From NCBI RefSeq assembly GCF_000315915.1, contig NC_020193.1, forward strand, positions 793,920 to 857,919: a stretch of 64,000 nucleotides of DNA, written 5' to 3'. Position numbers and translations under genes: made by a program. Below the pieces are notes generated by a model. It was not told the origin of the DNA. It saw only the letters and a program-made list of their open reading frames with translations, and did no database searches. How positions within the stretch are numbered: position 1 is the first letter of the stretch; the number at the start of each line of letters is the position of its first letter. This document shows positions 60,004-64,000 of this stretch, piece after piece. Source of the stretch: Henningerozyma blattae CBS 6284 (lineage: Eukaryota; Ascomycota; Saccharomycetes; Saccharomycetales; Saccharomycetaceae).

Positions 60004-60651
60004 ATGCTAAAGAATCTTAAATTGACCAATAATTACAATAATAAAGGATTACTATCTGCGAAAAAAAATGTCAAGGGAAAAGTTATCAAATGTGGGCCAA
60101 AAAAGAGGAATATTGCTGCTAAGGTAGTTGAAAACTTTTCAAGGATAGAAGAAGATATAAAGAGTACAGATGTGAACCTAACTAGTAATTCAGGGGAACC
60201 AATTAATAAAGAATTTAGCAAGTTGTTAGACGATTGTGAGATTGATTGGATCCAGGAGGAGTTGCCTAGTTTTGAGGTTACAATCGCAGAGGATATGCCT
60301 ATACTGGACTCTATAGATCTATGTGAGGAAGCTTTTGGTAATATGTTTGATAGCAATGCAGATGAGGATCTTTTCAAGATTTCGCATGAAATCTCTAGTA
60401 GCATTCCCTATGGAAGTTTAAGCAAAAATATAGCTAATATTAGCGGAACTTTTGAGAAAGTAGATAGTAGTTTACTCTTTGAGGATCAATCTGATATCAC
60501 TAAGCATACCTTGCATATTACGGACCTGAGTTCATCGGAAGTTAGGTATGAACAAGAAAATATGCTAGAACCAACACTGTCACCGGATATAAGCCAATCG
60601 AGCAATTGTTTCATTAATGAGATGGTAGCAAAAAATAGTTTCACAAAGTGA
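60004..60651 (+). CDS. Unrecognised 215-residue acidic protein
   Basis: I do not recognise this protein. The first 45 residues are strongly basic (KNVKGKVIKCGPKKRNIAAK) and could be a nuclear localisation or nucleic-acid-binding tail. The rest is acidic and Ser/Glu/Asp-rich with likely helical segments (NKEFSKLLDDCEIDWIQEELPSFEV; LCEEAFGNMF). There are no transmembrane segments or known motifs. The basic-then-acidic plan is seen in many fast-evolving regulatory proteins. It may be lineage-specific; the frame is intact from an ATG. Confidence 0.55.
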   Translation: MLKNLKLTNNYNNKGLLSAKKNVKGKVIKCGPKKRNIAAKVVENFSRIEEDIKSTDVNLTSNSGEPINKEFSKLLDDCEIDWIQEELPSFEVTIAEDMPILDSIDLCEEAFGNMFDSNADEDLFKISHEISSSIPYGSLSKNIANISGTFEKVDSSLLFEDQSDITKHTLHITDLSSSEVRYEQENMLEPTLSPDISQSSNCFINEMVAKNSFTK

Positions 60652-61994
60652 CACATTCCTTACTTTTGTATGTTTTAGTTTGATTTTGATTTTGATTGTT
60701 TATTCAATATTATATAGGCTAATTATTTTATATAGTGTTTTTATAGTTTGCTATTATATATCATGTATTGTTTTTAAATCCCTCTGTTATTCAAATTATA
60801 CTCTTCTAGCTATTTAATTTAATTCAAAAAAAATTAGCCACGTTGAGGGCTGAGTCTTTTAAATTTCAGATAAAACCAGATTTGCAAAGCTCATTACTTC
60901 TATACTTCAAAAATATAAGAATTAATACTGTTAGTAATTTGAAGTTTTTTATGTATATCAATAATTTAATTATAGAGCCATCCGAGCTGTGTTTGATATT
61001 TTTACATATTTTGTCTCACAGTAAATTAGTTTTGTACTCTTGCTCTAAAATACTAGTTAAAAAAAGTAATATTTATGTTAAAGAATCTGATATTTCCAAC
61101 GATTAGTAATTTTTTGAAATCTCCAGCTTTCCTGGTCACTACTTATTCCATGGTTGTATTCTATGATCGGCTAAACTTCACAGCACCTAAGTCTTTTGAA
61201 ACTTTATTTTTATTTTTTTGGTAAAGTTCGTAGCAATTCTCAAAAAATTAGAAGCAATATATCTAAATTAAAGATAGCAGCTATTATTCACTAATTAGAT
61301 AAGTTTATTCAAAGTCATGTTTTTAGATAGGGTTTTAGAGAAAAAGAAAAAGAAAAAATATCGTTAGGTTTCTATCAATCAAAATATTTATAGCACATTT
61401 TCATACTTTTTGAAATTACTACATTCTTAGGAAAAGAAGTATAACTCGGCTAACTGATATTCAAACCAAAAGAAGTTCTGTTTGAATAATAGGCAGTTTT
61501 TTTACTAAAAATAGTAACAAGATTAAACAAGGCAGAGAGAAAATTTCTGTGTATAAACTAACTGAGTTTGCATAATTGTATTGATATCATGATGGAATAA
61601 CCCTAATATTTTTACCAATATTGAAGCATTTATATCTGATTTCCTTCTAACTTCTCAGATAAAAGACCTACCAGCTAGTAAAAATAAATATTTTAGAAAA
61701 TGGGGAGTAATATCACTAAGTTTGAATAGTTGAAGTTTCTCGGAATAACTTTCCCATGAAAATATTCAGATGAACTTATTTTCGGAACGACGGGTTATAT
61801 ATTCTTTAGATATTGCCATCCACGTTCAAGAAGTCTCTGTGAGATTTGATCACAGCCAATAGACAATTCTCGAGTAAAATATAAGTGTTTTATTTATCTT
61901 GCACATTATACAGATATATTAAAATTATAAAAAATGTATAAAGGCTAAGCTATTCTATAAAATGCTATAAAAATTGTAAGCAAAACTACTTTAT
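60652..61994. other. 1.3-kb intergenic between convergent genes
   Basis: AT-rich with no supported gene. An 87-codon frame at 60843-61106 begins with TTG and has no ATG near its start. A TACTAAC string on the minus strand near 60,930 has no splice partner. The low gene density is in keeping with approach to a subtelomere. Confidence 0.4.
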
Positions 61995-63218
<1,224 letters not shown>

Positions 63219-63506
63219 TTAAAAGTTATTTTTGTTTGGTAGTGTATTCATTATAAGAATATTTCTCAAACCAAAAAGAATTCCAAATATCCAGCCATCA
63301 TTGCATTTATATACTTAAAGTTTTAATAAAATCACCATAATATTATTAACAATCAGAAGGCCTTAAAATGTTATGTGATTAATATGTTTAGCAGATATTT
63401 TGTGTATTTATTTGAATTGTCATATCTTTCTTTCAATGTAATTATTAATTTATAATTTTTCAATGGTTTATTATCCCAGAATGGAACTCTATTTTCGTAG
63501 TTCCGA

Positions 63507-63590
63507 CTATCCGTCTTCCGCTTCCGCTTTCCGCGCTCCGCCTTCCGTCTTCCGCCTTCCGTCTTCCGTCTTCCGCTATCCACTTTCCGA
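63507..63590 (-). repeat. GC-rich 6/7-bp tandem repeat (CGGAAG/CGGAAGA)
   Basis: On the minus strand the sequence is a run of about ten CGGAAG, CGGAAGA and CGGAAGG units with small variants, about 310-390 bp upstream of OYE. Flanking it, at 63590-63620, are three related ACTCCAAACT-like units. It contrasts sharply with the surrounding AT-rich DNA. Confidence 0.75.
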
Positions 63591-63721
63591 ACTCCAAACT
63601 CCAAACTCTAAACTTTAAACTCCTTCTGGCGAAAGCCGCGCTCCAGTATCCTAGGTAACGGAGTTATTGAAAAATATAATACAGTTTTGGTAAAGTACTA
63701 TTATTTTAATTCAAAAAATTA

Positions 63722-63748
63722 ATATATATATATATATATATATATATT
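63722..63748. repeat. (TA)n dinucleotide run
   Basis: Uninterrupted alternating A and T of about 27 bp, a slippage-prone microsatellite. Confidence 0.85.
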
Positions 63749-63843
63749 ATTTACTTATTTAAGTCTAGAGAAGTAATTAAGTATAGTACTTAATACAACT
63801 AAATTTAATTTAAATTAGTTAAATTAATTTTCAGTGTGTATTT

Positions 63844-63935
63844 TTACGTAAAGAAGAAAAACTATTTTACTAGTTTAGAAAGTGACTATTAGTAAATTAT
63901 ATTGTATTTAGAAGTACTAAAACTTTACTTACTAA
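63844..63935. promoter_or_regulatory. Cluster of three Yap-type (bZIP) sites
   Basis: TTACGTAA (63844-63851), TTAGTAA (63889-63895) and TTACTAA (63929-63935) all match Yap1-family sites, within 92 bp and about 650-740 bp upstream of OYE. OYE2 and OYE3 are oxidative-stress genes in S. cerevisiae. Motif matches only. Confidence 0.45.
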
Positions 63936-64000
63936 AAAATAAACCTCACAAGTAGGTAAAGTCAACCTTAGTGTCATATTCCGTACCGATACTATTCCAT

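Noticed and set aside
60843..61106. 87-codon frame between the acidic protein and OYE
   Set aside because: It begins with TTG, uses AT-rich random-looking codons and has no motif.

Overview
The window is nuclear DNA of a budding yeast of the family Saccharomycetaceae. Genes are compact and show no recognisable introns. Intergenic DNA is AT-rich, and nearly every conserved protein has a clear Saccharomyces cerevisiae counterpart. Gene order points to a post-whole-genome-duplication species that resolved its duplicates differently from S. cerevisiae. From left to right the genes follow two S. cerevisiae sister tracks zipped together: chromosome V right arm (GAL83, MIG3, YER034W, ARB1, GLN3, YEN1, MXR1) with chromosome VII left arm (VAM7, SKI8, MDM34, COG1), then chromosome VI right arm (ERJ5, KEG1, IRC6, DUG1, KGD4, RPN12) with chromosome VII (MTO1, CSE1, YGL242C, ZIP2, RTG2). 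Essential genes expected in this ancestral order, such as SMB1, SAH1, GUS1 and BRR6, are absent, so they presumably sit on the sister segment. AT-richness and poly-Asn tracts would fit Tetrapisispora, Vanderwaltozyma, Naumovozyma or Kazachstania. I cannot name the species. Gene names rest on remembered S. cerevisiae sequences and gene order, not on a database search.

Layout. 1-9.4 kb: GAL83 (cut by the left edge), a MIG3-type repressor with a very long upstream region, VAM7 with a frame break in its SNARE motif, and SKI8. 9.9-18 kb: MDM34, a YER034W-like gene, ARB1, COG1 and an SDT1/PHM8 nucleotidase. 18.9-26 kb: GLN3 with Asn repeats, YEN1 and MXR1. 27-39 kb: a SHE10/OSW7 gene with a 12-bp minisatellite, a SIT4-associated (SAP) gene, ERJ5, KEG1, IRC6 (frame break at the start) and DUG1 with a likely mitochondrial presequence. 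39.8-53.6 kb: MTO1, CSE1, YGL242C, KGD4, ZIP2, RTG2 and RPN12. 53.9-64 kb: a hexokinase with a 2.2-kb upstream region, then a sparser stretch with three unrecognised genes and an Old Yellow Enzyme. The right end may lead towards a subtelomere.

How the genes connect. Three glucose-signalling genes lie here: the Snf1-kinase beta subunit GAL83, a Mig-type repressor and hexokinase. The hexokinase upstream region carries many Rgt1-type (CGGANNA) and Mig1-type (SYGGGG) sites, and a smaller CGGANNA cluster lies upstream of MIG3. Other genes cover nitrogen control (GLN3), retrograde signalling (RTG2), ER and secretory traffic (COG1, VAM7, ERJ5, KEG1), meiosis and DNA repair (ZIP2, YEN1), the proteasome (RPN12, with a perfect Rpn4 site) and mitochondria (MDM34, MTO1, KGD4).

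The points most worth checking are the three apparent single-base frame breaks (VAM7, IRC6, YER034W-like), an RTG2 whose phosphate-binding motifs are degenerate, a dual-start DUG1, a uORF whose stop overlaps the YEN1 start codon, and the hexokinase promoter array. I found no tRNA, rRNA, transposon, centromere or CRISPR.
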